A DNA stretch of 64,000 nucleotides, taken from positions 5,084,001-5,148,000 of the forward strand of contig NZ_JAUSQU010000001.1 in NCBI RefSeq assembly GCF_030811455.1. Reading direction: 5' to 3'. The translations under genes and the position numbers were made by a program. The stretch comes from Streptosporangium lutulentum. GTDB taxonomy: Bacteria > Actinomycetota > Actinomycetes > Streptosporangiales > Streptosporangiaceae. The notes under the pieces are model-generated. The model did not search any database. It saw only the letters and a program-made list of their open reading frames with translations, and was not told the DNA's origin. Within the stretch, counting starts at the first letter, position 1; each line of letters starts with the position of its first letter. This document shows, one piece after another, positions 17,184 through 27,800 of the stretch.

Positions 17184-18883
17184 TTCATCTCCTTTTCCGT
17201 CAGTGCCGCGAGGAGGACCTGTCCGGCCAGTGGCCTGAGGATCCGGCGAGAGGCCATTCGGGCGCGGGTGACGTCGTCACCGGCCTGCTCGGCGGGGATG
17301 AGCCGCGCGGCGGCCGCGACCAGCCGCGGTGATCCGCCGTTTTCGAGCCGGTCGGCGAGCCACGACAGGGCGACGCCGGTCACCGCGAGGGTCACCGCGC
17401 TCGGCTGGGCGGGCGCACCCCCCTGCAGCGGTATCTCCTTCAGGAACAGCGCGAGCAGCAGGCTGGCGATCGCGAACGGTATCGCCCACAGGTAGACGGC
17501 CTGGACGGCCGCGGTGAACGCCTCGAGCAGTTCTCCCAGCTGCGCCGCGGGAAGCCGTCCGAGAAACCCGGGATCGAGCTGTACGGCCTGCGCCGGCAGG
17601 CCGGCCCCTCTCAGTTCCTCCTCCAGGGCACGGATCTGGATCGTGCCGAACAGCGCGGTCCCCAGCGAGCCGCCGAGCGTGCGGAAGAAGGCGATCGCGC
17701 TGGACGCGCTGCCGATGTCGCCGGGCCGTACCGCGTTCTGCGTCGCCACCAGCGGCACCTGCATGAAGGCGCCCACCCCGAGGCCGACCACGACGGTGAA
17801 GGCCAGGATCACGGTTACGGAGGTGCCGACCTCGACGAGGCTGAGCAGGTAGAGGCCGGCGGCCAGGATCGCCGCGCCCAGGACGGAGATCGTCCTGTAG
17901 CGGCCCGTCCTGGAGATCAGCCATCCGCTCACCATCGAGGCGACGATCACCCCGCCGGTCAGCGGGACAAGGGCGAGCCCGGATTCGGTGGCCGTGTCGC
18001 CGCGGACGATCTGGAAGTAGGCGGGCAGGTAGACGATGCCGCCGAAGAGCGCGGCCCCCGACAGCAGCGACAGTCCGGCGCTGACCGCGACCACGGGGTG
18101 GGTGATGACTCGCGGCGGCAGGATGGGTTCGGACGCCCTGCGCTGCCAGGCGCCGAAGGCCACGGTCAGGCAGACGCCCACACCCGCGAGGCCGATGATC
18201 TGCCAGGAGGACCAGTCGTACGTGCGGCCGCCCCACACCGTGACCATCAGGATGCAGCACACGGCGGCGGTCAGGAGGGCGGCCCCGAGATAGTCGATGC
18301 TGTGCTGCACCCTTCTGCCGGGCAGGTGGAGCGTGACCGCCACCACCGCGAGGGCCACCGCCCCGAGCGGAAGGTTGATCCAGAAGATCCAGCGCCAGGT
18401 GGCATGGTCGGTGAAGAATCCTCCGACCAGGGGCCCGGCGACGCTGGCCAGGCCGAACACGCCACCGAAGAGTCCTTGGTAGCGCCCCCGGTCGCGGGGT
18501 GGGACGACGTCGGCGATGATCGCCATCGCGAGCGCCATGAGACCGCCGCCGCCCAGCCCCTGCACGCCCCGGAAGACGATGAGCTGGGTCATGTTCTGGG
18601 CGAGACCGCACAGGATGGAGCCGATCAGGAAGATGACGATCGCGCTCTGGAAGATCCGCTTACGGCCGTACAGGTCGGAGAGCTTGCCGTACAGCGGGGT
18701 TCCGGCCGTCGAGGCGAGCAGGTAGGACGTGACCACCCAGGAGAGCTGGTCCAGCCCGCCGAGCTCCTGCGCGATCGTCGGCAACGCGGTGGCCACGATC
18801 ATCTGGTCCAGGGCGGCGAGCAGCATGGCGAGCATGAGTCCGGCCATCACGAGCCGGATCTGCGCGCGAGTCAACAACGACAA
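17180..18883 (-). CDS. EmrB/QacA-type (DHA2) MFS multidrug exporter
   Basis: 567-aa, 14-helix exporter. Diagnostic parts are LDQMIVATALPTIAQELGG in helix 1, GKLSDLYGRKRIF in the 2-3 loop, and FRGVQGLGGGGLMALAMAIIADVVPPRDRG after helix 4. The C-terminal about 70 residues form an extra soluble tail. The start is a TTG with a G-rich ribosome site; alternatives a few codons away exist. It heads a tightly overlapping operon with two small membrane-protein genes. No regulator gene is adjacent, though the 250-bp leader is AT-richer and probably holds the promoter. Confidence 0.92.
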   Translation of the reverse strand: MSLLTRAQIRLVMAGLMLAMLLAALDQMIVATALPTIAQELGGLDQLSWVVTSYLLASTAGTPLYGKLSDLYGRKRIFQSAIVIFLIGSILCGLAQNMTQLIVFRGVQGLGGGGLMALAMAIIADVVPPRDRGRYQGLFGGVFGLASVAGPLVGGFFTDHATWRWIFWINLPLGAVALAVVAVTLHLPGRRVQHSIDYLGAALLTAAVCCILMVTVWGGRTYDWSSWQIIGLAGVGVCLTVAFGAWQRRASEPILPPRVITHPVVAVSAGLSLLSGAALFGGIVYLPAYFQIVRGDTATESGLALVPLTGGVIVASMVSGWLISRTGRYRTISVLGAAILAAGLYLLSLVEVGTSVTVILAFTVVVGLGVGAFMQVPLVATQNAVRPGDIGSASSAIAFFRTLGGSLGTALFGTIQIRALEEELRGAGLPAQAVQLDPGFLGRLPAAQLGELLEAFTAAVQAVYLWAIPFAIASLLLALFLKEIPLQGGAPAQPSAVTLAVTGVALSWLADRLENGGSPRLVAAAARLIPAEQAGDDVTRARMASRRILRPLAGQVLLAALTEKEMK

Positions 18884-19136
18884 CCCCCGCTTCGGTCACG
18901 ATTTGTAGCGATGACCTTACGCAGAGAGTTCGTTCGACGCATGGAGAATCGATATATCTTCCGTCATACGGCTCTGACCATTGGTTTTGCGAAAGGGCGA
19001 GCGGTGGGCACGCCTTCGGTCCGCAGGTGCCGTCCGCGAACGGTCCGCCCGGCGGTCTGTCACCAAAACGATCACCTTGACACCGGTCGGCCGTGCCGTA
19101 CCGGCATGGCCGGGAACAGTCGTGGAAAGCTGTCCT
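18884..19136. other. Intergenic promoter region, no gene
   Basis: About 250 bp between the exporter start and the SUKH gene end. It contains a locally AT-rich patch (AATCGATATATCTTCC around 18947) that could be part of the exporter promoter or an operator. I see no coding sequence. Confidence 0.4.
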
Positions 19137-19745
19137 TTACGGACGCTTTTCTTGTTCTACAAGCTCTGTAATCCCATTCTGCAGGAGATTACGCACATAC
19201 CGTAGGACCGAAAACCAGGTCGATTCGGGATGCTCCATGGCGACGGCGTCCGCTCGGCGCATTCGGCACAGCAGCCTCCGCTCGGCGCCCTCGGGGTCGA
19301 CGCCTTCGTCGGTGCCGGCCTCGGCGTCGTACTCGGGCCGCTCCTCTTCCAGCGCGTGGAGGAAATACGCCAGCGTGTCGATGCCTGTGTTGAGCAGGTG
19401 TGGAGGACCGTTCTCCGGGATGGAGTACACCACCCCCGTGTCCGTGTCCACGATGACGTCGTCCAGGGCTATCCCTCCCAGGGTCAGCCAGGCCGACATG
19501 TCGAACGGGCAGTTCGGATGCCTCCGCGCGACTGCCTGCCACGCATCGCCGCCGATCCGCAGATCGCCATCGAGAAGCCAGTGGTCTGCCTCGAACCAGC
19601 CAACCTGGTCCGGCAGACCGATTTCCCGCAGGAAGGCCCGGGTCGGCTCGTGCGCGATCGCGGCGAGTGCGCGGTCGTCCAGGGTGACCAGTTCGTCGGC
19701 GGGAAACACGGACTCCATCGTGATCCGGTCGATCAAGGGGCTCAT
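19137..19745 (-). CDS. SUKH-4 family immunity-like protein
   Basis: 202-aa protein with SUKH-superfamily features of the SUKH-4 type: early FLREIGLPDQVGWF, the central LTLGGIALDDVIVDTDTGVVYSIPE strand pair, and LLNTGIDTLAYFLHALEEE near the end. SUKH proteins are common immunity proteins against nuclease toxins of polymorphic systems. ATG 19745 has AAGGATG upstream. It is an orphan here: the nearest toxin-like gene is the RHS protein about 2 kb away, separated by an oppositely oriented MFS gene. Confidence 0.7.
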   Translation of the reverse strand: MSPLIDRITMESVFPADELVTLDDRALAAIAHEPTRAFLREIGLPDQVGWFEADHWLLDGDLRIGGDAWQAVARRHPNCPFDMSAWLTLGGIALDDVIVDTDTGVVYSIPENGPPHLLNTGIDTLAYFLHALEEERPEYDAEAGTDEGVDPEGAERRLLCRMRRADAVAMEHPESTWFSVLRYVRNLLQNGITELVEQEKRP

Positions 19746-19890
19746 GGATCCACATCCTTGCGCTGAGGGGTGGTCCGCGGCGACCGATGCCCCGCGTACG
19801 CGGGCGATCGGTCATCCCGAATATTGAAGCGACATCGCGGCCGAAGGACGACAGGATGAGGACTCTTTAGGGTTGTGAAGGAGTCAGCAG

Positions 19891-21147
19891 GTGCACAGTT
19901 ACCGCCGCGATCTCGACATGCTCCGAGATCGGCGCTTCACCCTGCTGCTCGCCGCCCGGACCATCTCGGTGCTGGGCAGCTCGTTCGCACCCGTGGCCCT
20001 CGCCTTCGGCATCCTCGCCCTGCCCGGTGCGACGGCCACGACGTTGTCGGTGGTCCTCGCCGCGGAGGCCCTGCCGACGGTGGCCTTCATGCTTGTGGGC
20101 GGGGTGATCGCCGACCGGTTGCCCCGGCACCGGGTGATGATGGCCGGTGAGACGATCAACGCGGGGGCGTTCTTCTGTCTCGCCGCGATGCTGCTCACCG
20201 GATGGACCCCGCTTCCCGCCCTCGTGGCGGCGGCGGCGATCAGCGGCATCGCGATCGCGATTCTTTTCCCCGCCCTGACCGGGATCATCCCCGACGTCGT
20301 CCCCGCCGACCGGCTGCAGACCGCCAACGCCCTGCTGGGACTGGGCGCCAACATCTCACGCGTCGCCGGGCTCGTCCTGGGCGGAGCCACGGTGGTCCTG
20401 CTCGGCGGCGGCTGGGCGCTGGTCGTCAGCGGCGCCATGTTCGCCGTGGCCGCCGTGCTCGTCGCGGCGCTGCGCCTCACCCCGGCGCAACGTTCCGCGT
20501 CCGAGCGGCACTCGGTCCTCGCCGACCTGCGCGACGGCTGGCGTGAGTTCATCTCCAGGCAGTGGCTGTGGGTCGTGGTCGCGCAGTTCTCTGTGCTGGT
20601 GATGGCCGTCCAAGCCGCGCACGGCGTGCTCGGGCCGCTGATGGCCAAGGAGCATCTGGGTGGAGCGGCGGCCTGGTCGGCGATCCTCGCCGGCGAGGCG
20701 ATCGGCATGATCGGTGGCGTCTTCGTCGCGCTGCGGCTGCGGCCCCGCCGTCCCATCCTGGTCGCCACGCTTCTCACCCCGCCCACGGCGTTGCCCTACC
20801 TGCTGCTCGGCCTGGGCGCCCCGTTGTGGATGATCATCATCGGGGCGGTGGTGATGGGCGTCTGCTTCGACATCTTCGGCGTGCTGTGGAGCACCACGAT
20901 GCAGCGGGAGATCCCGGCCGACTCCCTGTCGCGCGTCAGTTCCTACGACGCCCTCGGGTCCCTGATGTTCGGCCCGATCGGCCTGCTGCTGGCGGGGCCG
21001 CTGGCGATCCTGACCGGCCCGAAGCCCGCCCTGCTCGGGTGTGCCGCGATCGTCGTCCTGGCCTCTCTCGCCGCGCTGCTCTCCCCGGAGGTGAGAAGGC
21101 TGCGGGCCCCGGCACCCGCCGAGGGGGATGGGGTCGCGTCACACTGA
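19891..21147 (+). CDS. MFS exporter (EntS/MFS_3 type)
   Basis: 418-aa, 12-helix permease of the enterobactin-exporter-like group. The start RRDLDMLRDRRFTLLLAARTISVLGSSFAPVALAF, in pieces, and GGVIADRLPRHRVMM in the 2-3 loop are characteristic, as is MQREIPADSLSRVSSYDAL in the second half. GTG 19891 has GAAGGAG eight bases upstream. It stands alone; no siderophore genes are nearby, so substrate is unknown. Confidence 0.9.
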   Translation: MHSYRRDLDMLRDRRFTLLLAARTISVLGSSFAPVALAFGILALPGATATTLSVVLAAEALPTVAFMLVGGVIADRLPRHRVMMAGETINAGAFFCLAAMLLTGWTPLPALVAAAAISGIAIAILFPALTGIIPDVVPADRLQTANALLGLGANISRVAGLVLGGATVVLLGGGWALVVSGAMFAVAAVLVAALRLTPAQRSASERHSVLADLRDGWREFISRQWLWVVVAQFSVLVMAVQAAHGVLGPLMAKEHLGGAAAWSAILAGEAIGMIGGVFVALRLRPRRPILVATLLTPPTALPYLLLGLGAPLWMIIIGAVVMGVCFDIFGVLWSTTMQREIPADSLSRVSSYDALGSLMFGPIGLLLAGPLAILTGPKPALLGCAAIVVLASLAALLSPEVRRLRAPAPAEGDGVASH

Positions 21148-21329
21148 CGCCGTGGAGGTCCGGGGCCCCGGCGTTCCCGGTGCGGCTCTCCTCGCCTGAC
21201 CTGCGTGCTCATCGGCGGGTCATGCCGGGCACGCCGCCGGCGCCCGATCTCCTCGGCCTCAGCCGCCGAGCTCCGTCGTCACAGCGTAGGCGATGACACG
21301 CCTCGGTCCGGCGGAGAGGACCGCGCCGG

Positions 21330-21848
21330 TCACGGCGTGCAACGGTCCGGGTCGCCGTTCAGGAAGTCGTCCCGGTCCGTTTTGGTGTTCTTGTCCCCTC
21401 CGGCCCAGGTCAGCACTTCCCCGCTCTTGAGCCCCGCCAGGTCCTCGACCGCGAACGGGACCCGTCCCCTCAGGCCCCTGTTGCCCGCACTGCCGGCGAC
21501 GTTCGCGACGTACGGGACGCCCTCCCGCAATGCGGTGAGCTCGCCGCCCGTGGAGCGCCAGCCCTCGGGCGGGTCCTGGAAGACCCGTATGTCGTGCACC
21601 GACCCGGTCCAGCCGCCGTTGTGCACGCTCCAGCCGACCGGCTCGCCGTCGTCGCCGGTGTCGGCGATGACGGAGAAATCTCGCGCGACATAGCCGGGGC
21701 AGTCGGCCACCAGCAGCCTGACGCCACCGTCCTGGACCCCGTTCGACGGCGAGGACGGCTTTCGGCACGGGTGTGCACCCGTGCCGAAGAAGGCCAGGGC
21801 GATCGACGCGACGACCGCGTATCCGCGCCCCGGCCTTCTTCGAATCAT
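21330..21848 (-). CDS. Small secreted protein downstream of RHS toxin-like gene
   Basis: 172 aa with an N-terminal hydrophobic export segment (about 10-24) after MIRRRPGRG, then a Cys-containing soluble domain (cysteines at GAHPCRK, VADCPGY and the C-terminal DRCTP). It begins 5 bp after the stop of the RHS gene on the same strand, so it belongs to that transcription unit. Position suggests an immunity or accessory protein of the toxin-like RHS protein, possibly acting outside the membrane because the toxin is itself exported. I recognise no family. Confidence 0.6.
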   Translation of the reverse strand: MIRRRPGRGYAVVASIALAFFGTGAHPCRKPSSPSNGVQDGGVRLLVADCPGYVARDFSVIADTGDDGEPVGWSVHNGGWTGSVHDIRVFQDPPEGWRSTGGELTALREGVPYVANVAGSAGNRGLRGRVPFAVEDLAGLKSGEVLTWAGGDKNTKTDRDDFLNGDPDRCTP

Positions 21849-21853
21849 CGTCT

Positions 21854-24800
21854 CTACTGCCTGGGCCTGTATTCCAGCGGCTCCCACTCCAGGTAATGGC
21901 CCCACCACAGATTGGCGCTCTCCTCGAAGCGGTTGACGGCTGCGGGATCACCCACGCTCTTGTTGGAGTGCAGAGCAGCGGCGCCGTAGTCGGCGAGGAA
22001 ATCGGTGGCGTTCTTGTAGCGCGACCACTGCTGCGAGTGCACCGCCTCGTGCTTCTCGAGGTTCGGCCCGTACTTGTCCGCGGTCTTGCGGCCGGCGACC
22101 TTCGCAATGTCGTCCCGGGACTCCTTCTCACCCCGCAGCCGCTTCTTGAAGTTCTCCTTCGTGGACGGGTAGAAGTGGACGTCCCCGATCGTCATCGGCT
22201 GGTCGCCTCCGGGGGAGCCGCCGTAGCAGATGTACTGCAGGGAACGGCGTTCGCAAGTGCCGCCGTTGTAGGCCAGCGCCGCTTGGTACGTCGCGGCCAT
22301 CACGTTCGCGCCGTTGAAGTTGTTTCCCCAGTGGAACGGCTTGGTGAGGAGCGCCCTCACCAGATTGATCCCGTTGTTACGCGTCCTGCAGCCGCACCCG
22401 CCGGGCGGCGGCTTCGGCGACGGGCCCGCGGACGGCCTCGGCGTGGCCTTCTTCTTTTTCTTCTGCATATGGGGCGGGGTGGCGAGGTGGGTCTTCGGGT
22501 TGTAACCGACCTGCTTCTGCACCTTCTTCGAGCAGTACTTCAGGTCGTACTGGCAGGAGTTGGGCTTGGACCCGATCTCCTCGCCCGTGGGGTCGCTGAA
22601 CGTGACGGGGTTGTTGTTCCCGTACGAGTAGCCGTTCAGGGACTGACTCTGGTCGGTGGAGAGCACGGGGTCCACGCTCAGGAACCTGCCGATGAGCGGA
22701 TCGTACATGCGGGCCCCGACATAGGTGAGCCCGGTGGCGGCATCGGCGGGTTTGCCGAGGAATCCCTTGTCGTCGGGCCAGCCGCCGCCGACCGTCGTGC
22801 CGCGCGGCGCGCCGAACGGGGTCGTGTAACGCTTGCTGATGACCTGGCTGCTCGCGTCGACCGCCAGCGAGGACGTGCCGTGCGCGTCGCCGGCGAGGAA
22901 GGAGACCTTGTTCGTCCCCGTCTCCCCGGTACGCACCGCGACCACCTGGGCGTTCGCCGCGTAGAAGCGGCTGCCCCAGGTCTTGACGGTGCTTCCCGTC
23001 TTCTTCGAGTGGATCTCGGTGGCGCCGAGATAGAGCACGCTTTCGCCGTCGCCCACCGCGCGGCGGATCAGCAGCGACCCGTCGGCGTCGTACAGGTAGG
23101 CGGTCTTTTGCGCGCCCTGGGTCAGGGTGGCGATGCGGCCCCGCGCGTCCCAGGTGAGAACCTGGCCGCCGCGCCCGGTGGTGTTGCCGGACTTGTCATA
23201 GGAGTAGGTGGCGGGTGTGCCCGTGCAGGAGCCGGTGGTCGAGATCGAGGTGAGGGCGTGCCGCTTGACGGTGTCGCCGTAGCAGTAGGCCGAGGAGGTG
23301 GCGGTGGAGCCGTTGTACTTCGTCTCCGTGGCTCGCAGGCCCGCACTGTTGTAGGTGTAGCCGGTGCGGTACGGGGCCGCGCCGCCGAGTGTCTTGCCGG
23401 TGCAGTCGTCCGTGGCCGGCGTCCACGCCTCGGACAGGCGGCGCTGCCCGTCATAGGTGAAGCACTGGATGTCGCTCGCGCCCGCGCCGTCCTGGGTCGG
23501 GGTGTCGGCGATCTTGATGACGTTGCCCGCGTCGTCGTAGTGGTAGGTCAGGTCCTGCGGTTTGACCGGCGTGGACTGAGTGGTGACGAAGGACCTCTTC
23601 AGCCGGTCGGTCCCTTCTTCGTAGCTGTTGTTGATAAAGGTCTTCTTGGCGCCCGTCGCTCCCGACAGGCCGAGGGTGAACTGCTGGGCCTGGCCGAGGG
23701 CGTTGTAGCTGGCCGCCTGGAGGTAGTCGTTGGTGCCGGTGACTTTGACGACCTGTCCGGTCGGCGTGTAGGTCAGGCTGACGGTCTCGGCGGCGAGACC
23801 TCCGGCCGCGGGCTCGGTGGAGTTCTTCAGGGTGCCGTCGAGGTTGTAGGCGCTCGCGAAGGTGTAACGGCTCTGGGCCGCTCCCGACGTGACCATCGGG
23901 TCGTTCGGGTCGATGGCGATCTCGGTGCTGGTCGCACGGTACTGAAGGTCGTAGGCGAGGACCTTTTTGGTGTACGCCTTGCCCGAGGCCCCGCCGTCGT
24001 AGCTGGTCGACGAGGTCAGCAGGCCCTTCGCCAGCGTGTCGTACGTCCAGGCGGCGAGCTTGCCCGCGTCGGTGCGGGATCCGGACCACAGCCCGGTCTT
24101 ACGGCCGAGCTCGTCGTAGCCGTACAGCAGCACGGTGCCGTTCGCGCCGGTCACCGTGTCGGGCTGGTCGAGCGCGGTGTAGCGGACGGTGCTGTCGCCC
24201 TTGTCGGGGTCGGCTATGCCGGTCTGCCGCCCGTAGAGGTCGTAGGTGTAGGACCATTTCGAGCCGTCGGGGCCGGTGAAGGTCCGCTCCCGGCCGTCGG
24301 GCGTGTAGGTGAAGGAGGTGGAGGCGTGGCCACTGGACGTCAGGGCGCCGTACTGGGTGTCGGCGGGCGAGGGCGAGTTGTACTCTCGGCCCTCGACGGT
24401 GCGTCCCAGCGCGTCGGTGATGGTCCGGGTCGCCTTGCCGCCGGCCGGTGCGCCGACGGCGGTGGAGTCACCGGTGTAGGAGGTGGTGGTCGTCCATTTC
24501 CGCACGCCGTACGTGTGCAGCGTGGTGCTGATCCCGCGGCCGGCGCCGTCGAAGACGATGCTCGTCTGCTTGGGCGCCTCGCCGTACTCCTCGCGGGTGT
24601 AGGTGGCGTTCGGGGTTTGCGTCGCGTCGAAGATGTCGGCGTACGTCTCGTAGGCGAGGCCGCGTGAGTCGTAGCGGGTGTCGGTCAGCAGCCGCCCGCC
24701 GTTCGGAGTGGGCCGCTGCGTCTGCATGGGCCGCAGAAGCGAGTCGAAGATCTCGTACGACCAGGTGGCCGTGGTGGACGACTTGAGGGTCGAGGTGCCG

Positions 24801-27800
24801 ATCGCGGGCGCCTTGCCCCGTTCGTACACGTAGGAGTAGGCCATGCTGGCGGTCTGGCCGCCGTCCTTGCTCCGGTCCGGCAGCCACACGCCGGTCAGCC
24901 GGCCGAGGCCGTCGTAGGTCTGCTCGGTCTTGGCGTTGTTCGAATCGTAGGTGCGCAGCGGCAGGCCGCGCGTCCCGTCGAGGAAGGTGGTGACCTTCTG
25001 CTGCCTGGCGTTGGTGACCGCCGTCCCGGTGGGGACGCCGGCGCCCGCCGGGGTGTACGCGGTGACGGTGACGCTGCCGCCCGCGTCGGTGACGGTCAGC
25101 GGCCTGCCCAGCGCGTCGTAGGTGGTCCTGGCCGTGCTCTGCCAGCCCGCCGGGGGCCGGTCGTCGCCGGTGACGGCGGCCGGGTAACCGGTGGGCCGTC
25201 CCGTCCAGGTCGCGTCGCCCTTGACCGGCTTCTGGCCGGCGGACCAGCCGGTCGCGGTGGCGTTGTCGTAGACGACGGCCGTATCGGACAGCACGTCGCC
25301 GGCGGTTCCGCTGGTGGTGGGCAGCGACAGGTCGGCTTCCTGTACCGAACAGGCGCGGCCGACCTCGCGGGTGCGGGAGACGAGCGCGTTGATGCCCTTG
25401 GCGTCGTCTCGTGCGTACCAGGTGCGGGTGCAGGTCTCGTCGCCGCTCTTGGCGGTGTCGCCCGTGCTGTCCTGCCTGACCTCCATGCCGTAGCCGTCGA
25501 ACGTCGTGGAGGTGGTGACGGTGCGCCAGGTCTTGGGGACGGTGAGGTAGGTGTGCTCCGACGTCTTGCCGATGCGCACGTAGTAGGCCTCGGTGTCGGC
25601 GTACGACTTGTGCTGGGTCGCGGTCCTCGCCGCCCAGGGGTCGTTGACCGTCACGTCGACGGGGTCGGTCCCGTTGTAGTCGATCTCCTCGCGGGTGACG
25701 CCCGCGTACTGCTCGGAGTCGACGAGGTCGGGGACGTCGAGCCCGGCGACGTCGAGGCCGGGCACGGAGACGACGCGCCGCTTGTCGGGGTCGACAGCTC
25801 TGGGGGTACCGGCCTTGAGCAGCCGGTCGCCGTTCATGCCCTGGAGGTAGACGGAGACGTTCTTACTGCGGGTGCCGTCCGCGTCACCGACGTACGTGGT
25901 GACCTTCTGGTAGCCGCGCCAGAGCGACCAGGTGCGCTCGTCGGCCGGGGTGAACGGGCTGTCGTTGTAGTGCCAGGCCGGCTTCTCGTACTCGTAGGAG
26001 TACTCGGTGAGCGGGTTGTACCCCGCCGGATCGGCGGTGTTCACCGCGAGCACACGGTACTTGTTGAACCAGTCGATGGCCGCGTCCGTGGCGCCGTTGA
26101 TGTGCCAGAACTGCGGATAGCAGGACAGGGAGTTGTCGTCCTCTGCCTTCGGCATCAGTGATCCGCGAACGCATTCGGGCTCGTTGTAGCCGACCGTGGT
26201 GATCGCGCCGGTCTCCGAGGTGATCGTCTCGATGCGCGGCCTGGTCAGCGGCAGGATGTTGCCGCCGCCCGGCTGGGTGCCGCCCGCGACCCGGTTGGGT
26301 CGCATCAGATACGTGAAGGAGACCGGGTCGAGCGTCAGGGGCGTGCCCGAGGCGCCGGTGCGCACGATCGACATCAGCGACAGCGCCTGGTCCGCGGAGG
26401 TGCCGATGTCGCCGCCGTCCAGATACTTCTGGGTGAACGCCCAGGAGTCGACCGGCTTGTACGCGGTCCCCGACAGCACGGACGACTCGATCTTCACCAG
26501 TCGCTTGCGCGAGAAGAAGGCGGGGCTTTCCGTGCGGCAGTCCTCCTTGCCCTTGTCCTTGGCGCAGATGGCGTCGAAGGGGACGTCGGGCCAGTTCTTC
26601 GCCGTGTCCTTGGTCAGGCTGTCGCAGTCGGAGGCCGTACAGCGCTCGGCGTAGAAGAAGGTCACCTTGTCGGGTGCCTCCGCGGTGAAGAGCGTGCCGG
26701 ACCGCTGCCCGTAGAGGATCTTTTCGAGGTAACCGCCACGCGTGTAGAGGGTCGTCGCGGTGTCGGCCTTGTTCTTGCGGTAGTAGTTGGTCTCCGCCGC
26801 GTACCAGTACGACATGGCGTTGCCGTGGGTGTCCTCGACGTAGTCGAGGTTCCACCGCCACGCCTGGGTGAGGGAGCGGTCGGCGAAGGCGCCGCCCTTG
26901 TCGTGGCCGGGCTCGCCGGAGTCGTCGCCGTACACCGGGACCGTCCACACCGAGTTGGTGCGCTGGGTGCCCGCGCCGGTCAGCTTGTTGAGGCCGAAGA
27001 CGTACTTGGTGCCCTCGCCGGTGATGACGGTCCAGTGTTCACCGTCGTTGTCGCCGTTGTCGGCGCCCGTGGAGCGGGTGACGGTGGAGGCGTCGTCGTT
27101 CTTCAGGCGCCATCTGCCGGTGCTGTCGTCCTTGACGAGTTCGCTGGACTTGCCGTTGAGGACGAGTGAGGCGTTGTCGTACTTCCAGCACAGGTCGCGC
27201 TGCTTGTCGTGGCCGTCCTCGTCACAGGAACCGTACTGGCGGTCGATGTAGGAGGTGGCCGCCAGCTCGAAGCCCTCGCCGACCGAGGTGCCCTGGTTGT
27301 TGCTGGTGGACGTGCGCCCGTCCACGGCGCCCGAGTCGTAGCTCAGGTCGAGCGAGGGTTCGAGTTCCGTCGCGGACTCCACCGGGGCCATCGGGTACGA
27401 CCAGGTGAAGGAGCCGGAACCGCTGCCCGCCTCCCAGGTGGACGACGGGGCCAGCGGGGTGGCCGCGTAGTTGCCGCTGCCGTCGGACGCCTCGCCATCC
27501 GCGCCGGGGGCCTCGGCGGTCAGGGCCAGCACGGCCGGAACCGCCCCCAGGGTGACCGGCGCGGAGAGCGTCTGCGCGGTCGCGGCGTTGTCGGAGTCCA
27601 GCGGGGTCTGGGTGCGGCACTCGTCCTGCCCGGGCGTGGTCAGCGCGCAGGCGGGCAGTCGCACGAGGTGGAGACGGCCGCTCCATCCGCCGCCGTACGC
27701 GGAGGCGAAAGCGGCGTAGTCGACGCTCAGCTTCGCGCTGCCCTCGGTCGGTGCCGACGCGGTCAGCAGCACGCCGTCCACTCCGGCCGCTTCGGTGGCG

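Noticed and set aside
21773..24667. 964-codon plus-strand open frame
   Set aside because: Antisense of the RHS gene; low-complexity Val/Gly/Arg sequence without domain or ribosome site.
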